NCBI RefSeq assembly: GCF_008830365.1
Contig: NZ_WBKI01000001.1
Coordinates: 1,240,001-1,304,000 of the forward strand
Direction of reading: 5' to 3'
DNA length: 64,000 nt
Source of the DNA: Serratia proteamaculans
Lineage (GTDB): Bacteria > Pseudomonadota > Gammaproteobacteria > Enterobacterales > Enterobacteriaceae
Positions 37,484 to 48,400 of the stretch are shown here, piece after piece (the first letter of the stretch is position 1; each line of letters opens with the position of its first letter). The position numbers were made by a program, and so were the translations under genes. A model generated the notes under the pieces. The model saw only the letters and a list, made by a program, of their open reading frames with translations. It had not been told where the DNA came from and did not search any database.

Positions 37484-39631
37484 TTACTCGAAGGTATAAG
37501 AAACGCTCAATCCGCCGCCCCAGTTTCTGCCCGGTGCCGGTTCGTAGTAACGGCCATTGCCTTCATTGACGATCACCGAACCAACATATTGACGGTCAAA
37601 CAGGTTATCTACCCGGCCAAAAACGTTAAGCATCCAGTTGCCCAGCGGATAACGATAGCCGGTATTTAAGCCGACGGTGGTATAAGCCGGAGCCTGTTCG
37701 CTGTTGGCGTCATTAACCTCGATATCGCTCATATAGCGCACCTCAGCACCGGCATACCACCCTTCCGGCGGTGACCAGGCCAACGAGGCATAACCCATAT
37801 TGCGCGCAATGCCCGGCATCCGGTTGCCACTCGGTACCATGTTGGCCGCCGAACACTGGCTATCACCACAAACATCGTCGCGGTAACGCGCATCCAGCAA
37901 CGTCCAGGCTAACTGTACCCGCCAGTCATAAGCGAACTGCTGATCCAGCGCCAACTCAAGCCCACGCCTGCGTGTCTGTCCGGCGTTTTTGTAGCTGCTG
38001 CGTCCGTTACTGCTTTCATCAACCACAATTTCGTTGCTGGTGTCTGTCTGGAACACTGCGGCGGTCAGCAAGCCATTGCCAATGCGGGTTTTACTGCCGA
38101 ATTCTACCGTATCGCTGGTCGATGGGTTCAGGCCGAAGTTGAGCCCAGACTGATTGCCGGAACGGTAAGATAGTTCATTAATGGTCGGGGTCTCAAAGCC
38201 ACGACCGGCGGAAAGATACAGGTTCCAGCCGCTCATCACCGCATAGTTAAGGGAACCGGCCGGTAGCCACTTATGATAACTGGCGTTACCGCTGTCATCG
38301 CCATTAGCTCCGGTGATGTAGTGATCGTTGGAGTCAAAATTGACGGTGCTGTAACGCATACCGACATCCAGCGTCAGTTGCTGGGTTAACTGCCACGAAG
38401 TTTGCAGATAAGGGTCGAGGTTCCACATCAGGTTGCGTTCATTACGGCGCAGTGCCCCCTCGGTGCCAAGCTCGGTTACGCCGTTGACCTGAGTAAAGTT
38501 TTCATACCCTTTGCGCTGCTCGGTCATGGTTTCATAATCCAACCCGCCGGTAAGGGTATAAGGAACCCCCAACTCGCCACGGTGCGTCCAGCGAGTATCA
38601 ATCCCCTGATAGTGGCGCGTCAGGTCAATCACTCCGCCCGGATGCTGCGCACTGCGCTGCTGCACCGCGACCGGGATCGACTGATACTGGGTGGTTTCGC
38701 GCTCACCGGCGTACATCATGATGCTCAGGTCATCATTGGCGCCCATCTGGCGCTCATAATGCAGCCCGGCCTGGGTCTGTGACGTGGTTTTGCGTGTGTT
38801 GTACTGATCGGCTCGTGGTGCCTGGCGCGGATTATCGTGCCATTCGGCAGAAGTCAGACCGCCTGGGTCATTGGCGTCGATATCAACACTGTTGAACAAC
38901 AGCGTCAGCGTGCTGACATCGTCGATGCGCACACCCAGCTTGGCATTGCCGAGGTTTTTCTGCGCGCCGCTGTGATCGCGGAACCCCTGGGTGGTGAAAC
39001 GGGTACCGGAAATCGTGTAGTTAACATCACCGGCTTGGGTGCCGTCGCCGGTCGCCCCAGTGGCTTTAACACCATAGCGCCAGGTGCCGTAGCTGCCGAA
39101 ATACGAACTGGCCTCCAGGCGAGTCGGCTGTTGGCCGGTTTCGGTTTCCACATTCACCATGCCGCCGGAGGCATTCCCGTAAAGGGCGGAAAAAGGCCCG
39201 CGCAGTACTTCCACCTTCTCGACCGAGTTAAGGTCGATATTCGAGGTCTGCCCCTGGCCGTCCGGCATGGTGGCCGGAATACCGTCGACATAAATACGCA
39301 CGCCGCGCACGCCATACATAGAACGGGCCCCGAAACCGCGCACCGACAGCTGCAAATCCTGCGCATAGTTCTGTCGGTTCTGAATTTGCAGACCCGGCAC
39401 GCTACCCAGGCTTTCCGACAGGTTGATCTGCGGTCTCGCCTCACGGATTTGGTCACCATTCACCACGCTGACGGCCGCCGGAGTAGAGAGTTCGGAAAGA
39501 CCGCTGCGCTTGGCCGTGACCACCATGGACTGTTCGTTATCCTTGTCTTGCGCGAAGCTGGCAGAGACAGGCAGTAAGGCGGGAATAACCAGGGCTGAAA
39601 CTGCCAACCGGTTTTTATGAGTGCTTTTCAT
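37484..39631 (-). CDS. pqqU: TonB-dependent outer-membrane receptor, PqqU/YncD family
   Basis: 715 residues. A signal peptide (to about residue 27, ASFA) is followed by a TonB-box-like segment (QSMVVTAKR), the plug domain (VPGLQIQNRQNYAQDLQLSVRGFGARSMYGVRGVRIYVDGIPATMPDGQGQ) and a 22-strand barrel that ends in aromatic VSYTFE. Plug and barrel motifs match E. coli YncD nearly block for block, a protein reported to take up the cofactor pyrroloquinoline quinone. A cysteine pair (DDVCGDSQC) lies in a predicted surface loop. The ribosome binding site is weak. No Fur box was seen upstream. Confidence 0.9.
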   Translation of the reverse strand: MKSTHKNRLAVSALVIPALLPVSASFAQDKDNEQSMVVTAKRSGLSELSTPAAVSVVNGDQIREARPQINLSESLGSVPGLQIQNRQNYAQDLQLSVRGFGARSMYGVRGVRIYVDGIPATMPDGQGQTSNIDLNSVEKVEVLRGPFSALYGNASGGMVNVETETGQQPTRLEASSYFGSYGTWRYGVKATGATGDGTQAGDVNYTISGTRFTTQGFRDHSGAQKNLGNAKLGVRIDDVSTLTLLFNSVDIDANDPGGLTSAEWHDNPRQAPRADQYNTRKTTSQTQAGLHYERQMGANDDLSIMMYAGERETTQYQSIPVAVQQRSAQHPGGVIDLTRHYQGIDTRWTHRGELGVPYTLTGGLDYETMTEQRKGYENFTQVNGVTELGTEGALRRNERNLMWNLDPYLQTSWQLTQQLTLDVGMRYSTVNFDSNDHYITGANGDDSGNASYHKWLPAGSLNYAVMSGWNLYLSAGRGFETPTINELSYRSGNQSGLNFGLNPSTSDTVEFGSKTRIGNGLLTAAVFQTDTSNEIVVDESSNGRSSYKNAGQTRRRGLELALDQQFAYDWRVQLAWTLLDARYRDDVCGDSQCSAANMVPSGNRMPGIARNMGYASLAWSPPEGWYAGAEVRYMSDIEVNDANSEQAPAYTTVGLNTGYRYPLGNWMLNVFGRVDNLFDRQYVGSVIVNEGNGRYYEPAPGRNWGGGLSVSYTFE

Positions 39632-39810
39632 CTGGAGAATGCCGTTAAAGGGATCGGAAGGTATGAACCATTTGGAACGTTATGGTCGACATGTTAATGC
39701 TTTTAACAAAAAATGAAAATAGTTAGCCTAATTAAAGCCCGTTCCCCCAATTGCGCAAGGACAGGGTTGATTTCAATTAACGGCGGTTCGCGGCAGATAT
39801 CAGAAAAATG

Positions 39811-39830
39811 AGGCGGGGAAACCCCGCCTT
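39811..39830 (-). terminator. terminator of efeB
   Basis: AAGGCGGGG and CCCCGCCT with a 3-nt loop, then CATTTTTC on the minus strand, 13 bp after the efeB stop. Confidence 0.8.
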
Positions 39831-39842
39831 GTAAGAGGTGAC

Positions 39843-41141
39843 TTAGGCTTTCAACAGACCGCTGCCCAGGTAATCATTAGCTTCTTTTACCCCCGGCAAC
39901 GCAAAGAAGTAACCGCCGCCGATCGGCTTGACGTACTCTTCCAACGCCTCGCCGTTCAGACGTTTTTGCACCGTCAGGAAGCCTTTTTCCAAATCTGCCT
40001 GATAACAGACAAACAGCAACCCCATTTCCAGTTGACCGGAATTGGACACGCCAATCGAATAGCTGTAACCCCGCCGCAACAGCAAATTGCTCTGAGTTTG
40101 CGGCGTGCGCGGGTTTGCCAGGCGAATATGCGCATCCATCGGGATCATCTTGCCTTCGGGATCTTGCGCGTAGTCCGGCTCGTCATGCTCATGCTTCATG
40201 CCAAGCGGCGCGCCGCTGTGCTTGTCGCGACCGAAGATAGTTTGCTGTTCCTGCAACGGCGTGCGATCCCAAAACTCCACGTGGAAGCGGATAATACGCG
40301 CAGCCTGATAGCTGCCGCCCACCGCCCATGCGGGTTCTCCGGCGTTATCCGCCACCCACACCACCTGATCCATCAGCGGTTTATCGCTGGTTTTCGGGTT
40401 GGCGGTGCCGTCTTTAAAGCCCAGCAGGTTGATCGGTGTTTCTTTGCCTTTGCTACGTGCGGCGTGGGCAGAAATAAACCCTTCCCGCTTCCAGCGCACG
40501 CTGAGCAGATCCGGCGAATGTTTGATAATGTCGCGCAGCGCGTGGATCACCGTTTCATTGGTATTGGCGCAAATCTGCAACACCAAATCACCATGACACA
40601 GACTGGCGTCCAGCGAGTCGTTAGGGAAGCGCGTCATTTTTTGCAGACGCAGCGGTTTTTGTGCCTGTAACCCGAAGCGTTCGTCAAACAACGAGGTGCC
40701 GACCGACACGGTGATGGTCAGGTTATCCGGATAAATCTCCGGCCCCATAATGCCCGAATCGAGCGGTGGTAACTTGGGATCCACCTCCGGTGCCCTGCCG
40801 CCGGTAGTCAGGAAGGCAATGCGGGTGGTCAGCAGCCGGAACAGCCGCTCCAAATCCTGCTTGTTGCTGGCCAGCACGTCAAACGCCACCAGCATCATCG
40901 CAGCTTGCTGCGGGGTGAGGATCCCGGCCTGATGTGCGCCATAAAACGGCTGCTTCTGCCACCGTTCGTCCTGCGGCACCGCCAGCGGTTCTGCCACTTT
41001 ATCTGCCGCCTGAGTCAGACGGCTGCCGCCCAACGCCAGCACGCCCAGCCCCAATCCTTGCAGCAAACGACGGCGCGACGGTGACGCCGCGTCCTGCGGC
41101 TGTGGATACGGCCCGTTGGCCGGGCCGATCTTGTTACTCAT
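39843..41141 (-). CDS. efeB: deferrochelatase/peroxidase EfeB (DyP family)
   Basis: 432 residues. A twin-arginine signal peptide ([18 protein letters not shown]) sends it folded to the periplasm. DyP-peroxidase signatures are seen: [11 protein letters not shown] with the catalytic Asp, and the haem-binding histidine region [28 protein letters not shown]. It oxidises Fe(II) or takes iron from haem to feed EfeU. The ATG at 41141 is chosen over upstream codons because GAGG precedes it and the Tat signal follows. Its start is separated from the efeO stop by 11 bp. Confidence 0.95.
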   Translation of the reverse strand: MSNKIGPANGPYPQPQDAASPSRRRLLQGLGLGVLALGGSRLTQAADKVAEPLAVPQDERWQKQPFYGAHQAGILTPQQAAMMLVAFDVLASNKQDLERLFRLLTTRIAFLTTGGRAPEVDPKLPPLDSGIMGPEIYPDNLTITVSVGTSLFDERFGLQAQKPLRLQKMTRFPNDSLDASLCHGDLVLQICANTNETVIHALRDIIKHSPDLLSVRWKREGFISAHAARSKGKETPINLLGFKDGTANPKTSDKPLMDQVVWVADNAGEPAWAVGGSYQAARIIRFHVEFWDRTPLQEQQTIFGRDKHSGAPLGMKHEHDEPDYAQDPEGKMIPMDAHIRLANPRTPQTQSNLLLRRGYSYSIGVSNSGQLEMGLLFVCYQADLEKGFLTVQKRLNGEALEEYVKPIGGGYFFALPGVKEANDYLGSGLLKA

Positions 41142-41152
41142 TATGCTTTGCC

Positions 41153-42289
41153 TCAATCCAGACCCAGAACGCCACGCAGTTGTGACAAGTCTTCCGCCAG
41201 GGTGGTGATTGGCCCTTTCATGGCATTGCGATCGGCATCGGTCAGCTTCTCGTAAGACTCATAGCCATCTTTGGTTTTGTACTTCGCCAGAATGGTATCA
41301 ACGGTTTTAAAGTTGGCGTCGATTTTGTCCAGCAACGGCTTGTTGGCCTTCACCAGCAGCGGGCGCAGCAGGTTAACGATTTTCTGCGCGCCGTCGACGT
41401 TAGCCTGGAAGTCCCACAGATCGGTGCGGCTATAACGGTCTTCTTCACCGCTGATTTTGCTCGCCGCCACTTCTTCGATCAAACCGGCCGCCCCGCCCAC
41501 CACTTTGCTTGGCGGGAAGGTCAAGTCAGTGACGCGTTTTTGCAGCTCGACGGTGTCGTTGTACAGTTGATCGGCGTATTTGCTCATGTCTTTGGTGGTG
41601 TTATCGGCAAACAGCGCTTTCTCCAGGCGGTGGAAACCGGTGAACTTCGGATCTTCCGCTTTCTTCTCGTAATCGTCTTCACGGGCGTCGATGCTGCCGT
41701 CCAGATCGGAGAACAGTTCGGCGATTGGCTCAATACGCTCGTAGTGCTGACGTGTTGGCGCATAAAGTTTGCGCGCCTGTTCCACGTTGCCGGCTTTTAC
41801 CGCGTCGGTGAACAGCTTGGTCTGCTTGACCAGCCCTTCTACTTCTTTGGTGACGTAAACCTTGTATTCGGCAATCGGCCCAACCAAATCCATCGCGTTC
41901 GGTTTGCCGTCGGTGGTGGCACCCGCAGCCGCAGTCACGGTCAGTTTGCCTTTCGGATTGCTGAGCAGCCCGCAGGTCATGTCGTATTCACCCGCTTCCA
42001 GATTAGCGGTCATCTTCTGGGTGAAGCCCGGCGCGATGTTCTCACGCTCTTCTACCACCATCACCCCTTTGAGGATTTCCCATTCAACGTTTTTCTGGCT
42101 GGTGTTGTGCACCACAAATTGGGTTTTACCGGCCGGAACCGTCAACTGCATCGGCTCACACTGTTTGTCGTTAACGGTAATCTTCACCTGCGGCACATCC
42201 GCCGCCTGGGCATTGATGCTCAGCGCAAACGCCGGGAGTGCCAGTAATGCTGCGTGCAACGCCTTACGGCGGAATAATGGAGTCGACAT
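41153..42289 (-). CDS. efeO: periplasmic iron-binding protein EfeO
   Basis: 378 residues. A Sec signal peptide ([12 protein letters not shown]) is followed by a cupredoxin-like domain (about 30-135) and an imelysin-type M75 domain with the HxxE metal motif in [10 protein letters not shown]. It binds iron for the EfeU permease. The start at 42289 follows AGGGA at 7 nt. The gap to efeU is 19 bp. Confidence 0.95.
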   Translation of the reverse strand: MSTPLFRRKALHAALLALPAFALSINAQAADVPQVKITVNDKQCEPMQLTVPAGKTQFVVHNTSQKNVEWEILKGVMVVEERENIAPGFTQKMTANLEAGEYDMTCGLLSNPKGKLTVTAAAGATTDGKPNAMDLVGPIAEYKVYVTKEVEGLVKQTKLFTDAVKAGNVEQARKLYAPTRQHYERIEPIAELFSDLDGSIDAREDDYEKKAEDPKFTGFHRLEKALFADNTTKDMSKYADQLYNDTVELQKRVTDLTFPPSKVVGGAAGLIEEVAASKISGEEDRYSRTDLWDFQANVDGAQKIVNLLRPLLVKANKPLLDKIDANFKTVDTILAKYKTKDGYESYEKLTDADRNAMKGPITTLAEDLSQLRGVLGLD

Positions 42290-42308
42290 ACAAGATTCCC
42301 TATTAAAA

Positions 42309-43154
42309 TTAATGATTGATTTTACGTTGCGCCGAAACCACTGCCGGTTCCGCACGCTGCGGCAGGAAAAAGAAAATCAGCGCCGGGATCAGATACAGGA
42401 AATAGACCGCAACTTCGCTCACCGTTGGCGTTTCCTGGTAGCCGAAGATACCTTCAAGCAGGGTGCCAAACAGCGAATGGGTCGACAGATGGTTGCTGAA
42501 ATCGAACGCAATATCCTGGAAATGGTTCCACAGTCCGGCCTCGTGGAAGGCGCGGATCGCCCCGGCAGCCAGGCCAGCGGCAACGAACAGAATAAACAGG
42601 CTGGTCCATTTGAAGAATTTGGCCAGGTGCAGCTTCACGCCGCCCCAATAGATAGCCATACCCAGCACGATGGCGGCCAGCAGACCGAGCACTGCACCGA
42701 TCGGGGCTTCAATACCCACATCTTGCTGGAAGGCGGCCAGCAGGAAAAACACCGACTCCAGCCCTTCACGCGCCACGGCAAAAAACACCATCGCCACCAG
42801 TGCCCAGCCCTGGCCTTTGCCAGAGTTGAGCGCGTTGTCGATAGCGCCTTCCAGATGTACCTTGACCGACTTGGACACCTTACGCATCCAGAACACCATA
42901 TAGGTGAGGATCAGTACCGCCACTACCGCAACAATGCCTTCGAACAGCTCTTGCTGTTTCTGCGGGAATTCACCGGTGGTTTCATTGATGAAAATGCCGA
43001 GCGCCAGGCACAGGGCAGCGGCAACAATCACCCCTATCCATACCACGCCTAGCCATTGACCCCTCTGGGTGCGTTTCAGGTAGCTGGCGATCAGGCTGAC
43101 GATCAACGCCGCCTCCAGCCCCTCACGGAACATGATAAGGAAGGGAACAAACAT
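42309..43154 (-). CDS. efeU: ferrous/ferric iron permease EfeU (FTR1 family)
   Basis: 281 residues with seven predicted membrane segments. The two iron-translocation motifs REGLE are present at [11 protein letters not shown] (residues 9-13) and [11 protein letters not shown]. The frame is intact, unlike the frameshifted efeU of E. coli K-12. First gene of efeUOB, with a Fur-like box upstream. Confidence 0.95.
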   Translation of the reverse strand: MFVPFLIMFREGLEAALIVSLIASYLKRTQRGQWLGVVWIGVIVAAALCLALGIFINETTGEFPQKQQELFEGIVAVVAVLILTYMVFWMRKVSKSVKVHLEGAIDNALNSGKGQGWALVAMVFFAVAREGLESVFFLLAAFQQDVGIEAPIGAVLGLLAAIVLGMAIYWGGVKLHLAKFFKWTSLFILFVAAGLAAGAIRAFHEAGLWNHFQDIAFDFSNHLSTHSLFGTLLEGIFGYQETPTVSEVAVYFLYLIPALIFFFLPQRAEPAVVSAQRKINH

Positions 43155-43244
43155 AAATAATAACCCCTAAAAAGGCATCTGCTGCGAAGCGTCCGCACGC
43201 CGGAAAAGGCGGCAACGCCAATGTAAAGAAAAGTAAAACACAAC

Positions 43245-43263
43245 GATAGTGATTATCATTCTG
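43245..43263 (-). promoter_or_regulatory. Fur-like box of efeUOB
   Basis: GATAGTGATTATCATTCTG matches the Fur consensus GATAATGATAATCATTATC at 14 of 19 positions. It is about 100 bp upstream of the efeU start. Iron repression of efeUOB is known in E. coli. Confidence 0.8.
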
Positions 43264-43361
43264 GCTGGAATAAATACAAGGGCCGCAAGGGTGATTTTTT
43301 CTAATCAAATGTCGCCAGGTGTTTCAGGCAGATGACAGAAAACGACGGAATGAAAAATGAC

Positions 43362-43386
43362 AAAGGGCGCATTAAGCGCCCTTTGA
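43362..43386 (-). terminator. terminator of putP
   Basis: AAAGGGCGC and GCGCCCTTT separated by 5 nt, followed by GTCATTTTT on the minus strand, 20 bp after the putP stop. Confidence 0.75.
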
Positions 43387-43405
43387 GACTCGTGCTACGC
43401 GAGGA

Positions 43406-44890
43406 TTAAACGGTTTTAAACTCGGCTTCTGCCTGATCAAAACGTTCGGTGATAGTCGCCGAAGGCTGACGCCCCATCAGGCTCACCGTCACGATGGCGA
43501 TACAAGCAAACAGGAAGCCCGGGATGATTTCATACAGATCCAGCCAGGCAAAGTGTTTCCAGACAATCACCGTCACCGCCCCGACCAGCATGCCGGCCAA
43601 TGCGCCGTTACGCGTCATGCGTGACCACATTACCGAAATCAACACCACCGGACCAAAGGCCGCACCGAAGCCGGCCCAGGCGTAGCTCACCAGACCCAGC
43701 ACGCGGTTTTCCGGGTTTGCCGCCAGCGCGATGGCGATCAGCGCCACCAGCAACACCATGAAACGACCGACCCACACCAGCTCACGCTGGCTGGCACCTT
43801 TACGCAGGAAGGCTTTATACAAATCTTCGGTAATCGCGCTTGAACACACCAACAGCTGGCAGCTCAGGGTACTCATTACCGCCGCCAAAATGGCCGACAG
43901 CAGAATGCCCGCCACCCAAGGGTTGAACAGAATCATCGCCAGTTCGATAAACACGCGCTCACCGTTCTGCGACACATTACCCGCCTGATCCGGGTTGTTG
44001 GAGAAGTAGGCAATGCCGAAGAAACCGACGGCAATGGTCCCCGCCAGACACAGGATCATCCAGGTCATGCTGATGCGACGTGCGCTGCGAATGGTGCGGT
44101 GAGAATCCGCCGCCATAAAGCGCGCCAGAATGTGTGGCTGACCGAAGTAGCCCAACCCCCAACCCAGCAGTGAGAGGATCGCCACAAAGTTCAGGCCTTT
44201 CAGCATATCGATATTGGCCGGGTTCTTCGCCTCAATCACCAGCATCGAGGTGTCAATGCCCCCCACAGCCATAATGACCATTACCGGCGTCAGGATCAGC
44301 GCGAAAATCATCAGGCTGGCCTGCACGGTATCGGTCCAGCTCACCGCCAGGAATCCACCGATAAAGGTATAGAGGATAGTAGCGGCGGCACCAGCCCACA
44401 GCGCGGTTTCGTAGCTCATCCCAAAGGTACTTTCGAACAGACGCGCACCCGCCACGATGCCGGAAGCACAATAGATAGTGAAGAACACCAGGATAACGAT
44501 GGCAGAAATCACCCGCAGCATTTTGCTGTTGTCTTCAAAGCGGCTGGTGAAGTAATCCGGCAGCGTCAGGGCATTATTGTTGGCTTCGGTATGCACGCGC
44601 AGCCGCCCCGCCACCAGCTTCCAGTTAAGGTAAGCGCCAATCGTCAAGCCAATGGCAATCCAGCTTTCGGAGATGCCGGACAGGAAGATGGCACCCGGCA
44701 AGCCCATCAGCAACCAGCCGCTCATATCCGATGCGCCGGCAGAGAGCGCGGTCACCACGCTGCCCAGGCTACGGCCGCCCAGAATGTAGTCGTCAAAGTT
44801 ATTGGTTGCCCGGTAGGCAAGTAAGCCGATTAACACCATCCCGAAGATATACACCAGGAAGGTCACCAGCATTGGTGTGCTCATTGTCAT
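43406..44890 (-). CDS. putP: sodium/proline symporter PutP
   Basis: 494 residues of the sodium/solute symporter family with about 13 membrane segments. Sodium-site residues of PutP are seen in the first helices (NFDDYILGGRSLG, ALSAGASDMSGWLLMGLPGAIFLSG) and the family signature LGWGLGYFGQPHILARFMA. GGAG is 6 nt before the ATG at 44890, the residue matching E. coli PutP. It imports proline and is divergent from putA. Confidence 0.96.
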   Translation of the reverse strand: MTMSTPMLVTFLVYIFGMVLIGLLAYRATNNFDDYILGGRSLGSVVTALSAGASDMSGWLLMGLPGAIFLSGISESWIAIGLTIGAYLNWKLVAGRLRVHTEANNNALTLPDYFTSRFEDNSKMLRVISAIVILVFFTIYCASGIVAGARLFESTFGMSYETALWAGAAATILYTFIGGFLAVSWTDTVQASLMIFALILTPVMVIMAVGGIDTSMLVIEAKNPANIDMLKGLNFVAILSLLGWGLGYFGQPHILARFMAADSHRTIRSARRISMTWMILCLAGTIAVGFFGIAYFSNNPDQAGNVSQNGERVFIELAMILFNPWVAGILLSAILAAVMSTLSCQLLVCSSAITEDLYKAFLRKGASQRELVWVGRFMVLLVALIAIALAANPENRVLGLVSYAWAGFGAAFGPVVLISVMWSRMTRNGALAGMLVGAVTVIVWKHFAWLDLYEIIPGFLFACIAIVTVSLMGRQPSATITERFDQAEAEFKTV

Positions 44891-45436
44891 GAAATTCTCC
44901 ACTCTCATTATTATTTCGCGCTGTATTGCGATAGTTACTGCTTGCCCATCCGCCGGAACGTGGCGAAATTGCAGGTACCCCGCAGGTGAAAATAGTTTCC
45001 GCCCGCAATTGTCTGGCCGACGGCTATCCTAGATGACCCGTTCATTATCCAACAAGATATTTAACAACAAAGTTACACAAAGTTTACCCTGCGTCACATT
45101 TAACCGCTCCCAGGGTTACACCTTTCACTCCTAAACGGAGTTGCACCTAATATAATTCTGATGTTACCCCTGATATCACTGGGGACAACGCACTTAAACT
45201 CCGTCTTCATCCCCCCCTAGTCCAGAGACTGAGCAAGAAGCATGCCGGTTATTGATGTTAAAAAATCGATGGAACTCACACTTCGCTCATCAGCCTGATT
45301 TAACACGGTTGCACAAAGTTGCAACATGCTGGATATTGTCTGCATTCATCACAGCACTCAACGCACGAACCTATCCCCGCAGCCTCTCTGGCCCGCAGTT
45401 TGTGTATAGGTTCTTAAACACAGGAGTTGGATTGGC
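44891..45436. promoter_or_regulatory. putP-putA divergent control region with PutA operator motifs
   Basis: 546 bp. GTTGCA, the core bound by PutA's ribbon-helix-helix domain in E. coli, occurs on the plus strand at 45140-45145, 45308-45313 and 45318-45323; the last two are 10 bp apart, one helical turn, and the last is part of the palindrome GTTGCAAC. PutA without proline would repress both genes here. Promoter hexamers could not be placed with confidence. Confidence 0.7.
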
Positions 45437-48400
45437 ATGGGCACTACCACCATGGGCGTAAAGCTCGACGAGGCAACTCGCGATCGCATTAAAAGCGCAG
45501 CACAAAGTATCGATCGCACGCCGCACTGGCTGATCAAACAGGCCATTTTCAATTATCTCGAGCGTCTCGAGAACGGTTCCGAACTGCCTGAAATTCCTGC
45601 TGTTGCCGCTGCCGGCCAGGCCGAAGCGGACGACATTATGCCGCAAGTGCAGGAAGAGTCCCACCAGCCATTCCTTGAATTTGCTGAACAAATCCTGCCG
45701 CAGTCGGTTAACCGCGCCGCTATCACCGCAGCCTATCGTCGTCCTGAGACCGAAGCGGTTCCGATGATGCTCGAACAGGCACGCTTACCAGCCGATCTTG
45801 CCAAAGCCACCCATAAGATGGCTTACAACATCGCCGAGAAGCTGCGTAACCAAAAAAGTGCAAACGGCCGCGCCGGTATGGTGCAAGGTCTGCTGCAGGA
45901 ATTCTCGCTCTCCTCACAAGAAGGCGTGGCGCTGATGTGCCTGGCGGAAGCCCTGCTGCGTATTCCGGACAAACCAACCCGTGACGCGCTGATCCGCGAC
46001 AAAATCAGCAATGGCAATTGGCATTCCCACCTCGGCCGCAGCCCATCGATGTTCGTGAACGCCGCCACCTGGGGCTTGCTGTTCACCGGCAAGCTGGTTT
46101 CAACCCATAACGAAGCCAACCTGTCGCGCTCGCTGAACCGCATTATCGGCAAGAGCGGTGAACCGCTGATCCGTAAAGGCGTGGACATGGCGATGCGCCT
46201 GATGGGCGAACAGTTCGTCACCGGCGAAACCATCGCCGAAGCGCTGGCCAACGCCCGCAAGCTGGAAGACAAAGGCTTCCGCTACTCTTACGACATGCTG
46301 GGTGAAGCCGCCCTGACCGAAGCCGACGCTCAGGCCTATCTGGTGTCCTACCAGCAGGCCATTCACGCGATCGGCAAAGCGTCTAACGGTCGCGGCATCT
46401 ATGAAGGCCCGGGTATTTCGATCAAGCTCTCCGCCCTGCACCCGCGCTACAGCCGTGCACAGTACGAACGCGTCATGGAAGAGCTTTACCCACGCCTGCT
46501 GTCATTGACCCTGCAAGCCCGTCAATATGATATCGGCATCAATATCGACGCCGAAGAAGCCGACCGCCTGGAGATCTCACTCGATCTGCTGGAGAAATTG
46601 TGCTTTGAGCCGCAGCTGGCCGGCTGGAACGGCATTGGCTTTGTGATCCAGGCCTATCAGAAACGCTGTCCGTTCGCCATCGACGCCGTGATCGACATGG
46701 CGCAACGCAGCCGCCGTCGCCTGATGATCCGTCTGGTGAAAGGCGCTTACTGGGACAGCGAGATCAAACGCGCCCAAATGGACGGGCTGGAAGGCTATCC
46801 GGTTTACACCCGCAAGGTTTACACCGACGTCTCCTATCTGGCCTGCGCCCGCAAACTGCTGGCGGTACCCAATCTGATTTATCCGCAGTTCGCCACCCAT
46901 AACGCCCACACCCTGAGCGCGATTTACCATATGGCAGGCAACAACTACTACCCAGGTCAGTATGAGTTCCAGTGCCTGCACGGCATGGGTGAGCCGCTGT
47001 ATGAGCAGGTGGTGGGCAAAGTGGCCGACGGCAAATTAAACCGCCCTTGCCGCATCTATGCCCCGGTCGGTACCCATGAAACGCTGCTGGCATACCTGGT
47101 GCGCCGCCTGCTGGAAAATGGAGCCAACACCTCGTTCGTTAACCGCATTGCCGACGCCACGTTGCCGCTCGACGAACTGGTGGCCGATCCGGTCACCGCA
47201 GTTGAAGCCATGGCCGCCAGCGAAGGGCAAATTGGTCTGCCGCATCCGCGTATCCCGCTGCCGCGCGAGCTGTATGGCGAGAAACGCACCAACTCCAGCG
47301 GTCTGGACTTGTCCAACGAACAGCGTCTGGCTTCTCTGTCCAGCGCATTGCTAAGCAGCGCTACTCAGCCATGGCGTGCCGAGCCGATTATCGACGCCGA
47401 GCTGGATCAGGGCGTGGAACAACCGGTGATTAACCCTGCCGAACCGGGCGATATCGTCGGTTACGTGCGTGAAGCCACCGAAGGTGAAGTCAGCCGGGCG
47501 CTCGACGCCGCTGCCGCTGCCGGCCCAATCTGGTTCGCCACCCCGCCGTCCGAACGCGCCGCCATTCTTGAACGCGCCGCAGAACTGATGGAAGGCCAGC
47601 TGCAAAGCCTGTTGGGTATTCTGGTACGCGAAGCGGGTAAAACCTTTAACAACGCCATCTCCGAAGTGCGTGAGGCGGTCGATTTCCTGCATTACTATGC
47701 CGGTCAGGTGCGTGATGACTTCGCCAATGACAGCCACCGCCCGCTGGGCCCGGTAGTGTGTATCAGCCCGTGGAACTTCCCACTGGCGATCTTCACCGGC
47801 CAGATTGCCGCGGCACTGGCGGCAGACAACAGCGTGTTGGCTAAACCGGCCGAGCAAACTCCGCTGATCGCCGCACAGGCGGTACGCATTCTGCTGGAGG
47901 CCGGCATTCCCCAGGGCGTGCTGCAATTGTTGCCAGGCCAGGGTGAAAGCGTCGGCTCAGTGCTGGTCAATGACGCCCGCGTCCGTGGCGTGATGTTCAC
48001 CGGCTCCACCGACGTTGCCGGTATTTTACAACGCAGCATCGCCGGTCGTTTGGATCCGCAAGGTCGCCCAACACCGCTGATCGCCGAAACCGGGGGCCTG
48101 AACGCGATGATCGTCGATTCTTCCGCCCTGACCGAACAGGTGGTGACCGACGTGGTCGCCTCCGCCTTCGACAGCGCCGGTCAACGTTGTTCCGCCTTGC
48201 GTATCCTGTGCATTCAGGAAGACGTGGCGGACCATACGCTGCAAATGCTGCGCGGTGCGATGGCCGAGTGCCGCATGGGTAACCCGGAACGCCTGTCTAC
48301 CGACATCGGGCCGGTGATCGACGCCGAGGCCAAAACCGGTATCGAACGCCATATTCAGGCAATGCGAGCCAAGGGCCGCAAGGTCTATCAGGCGGCGAAA

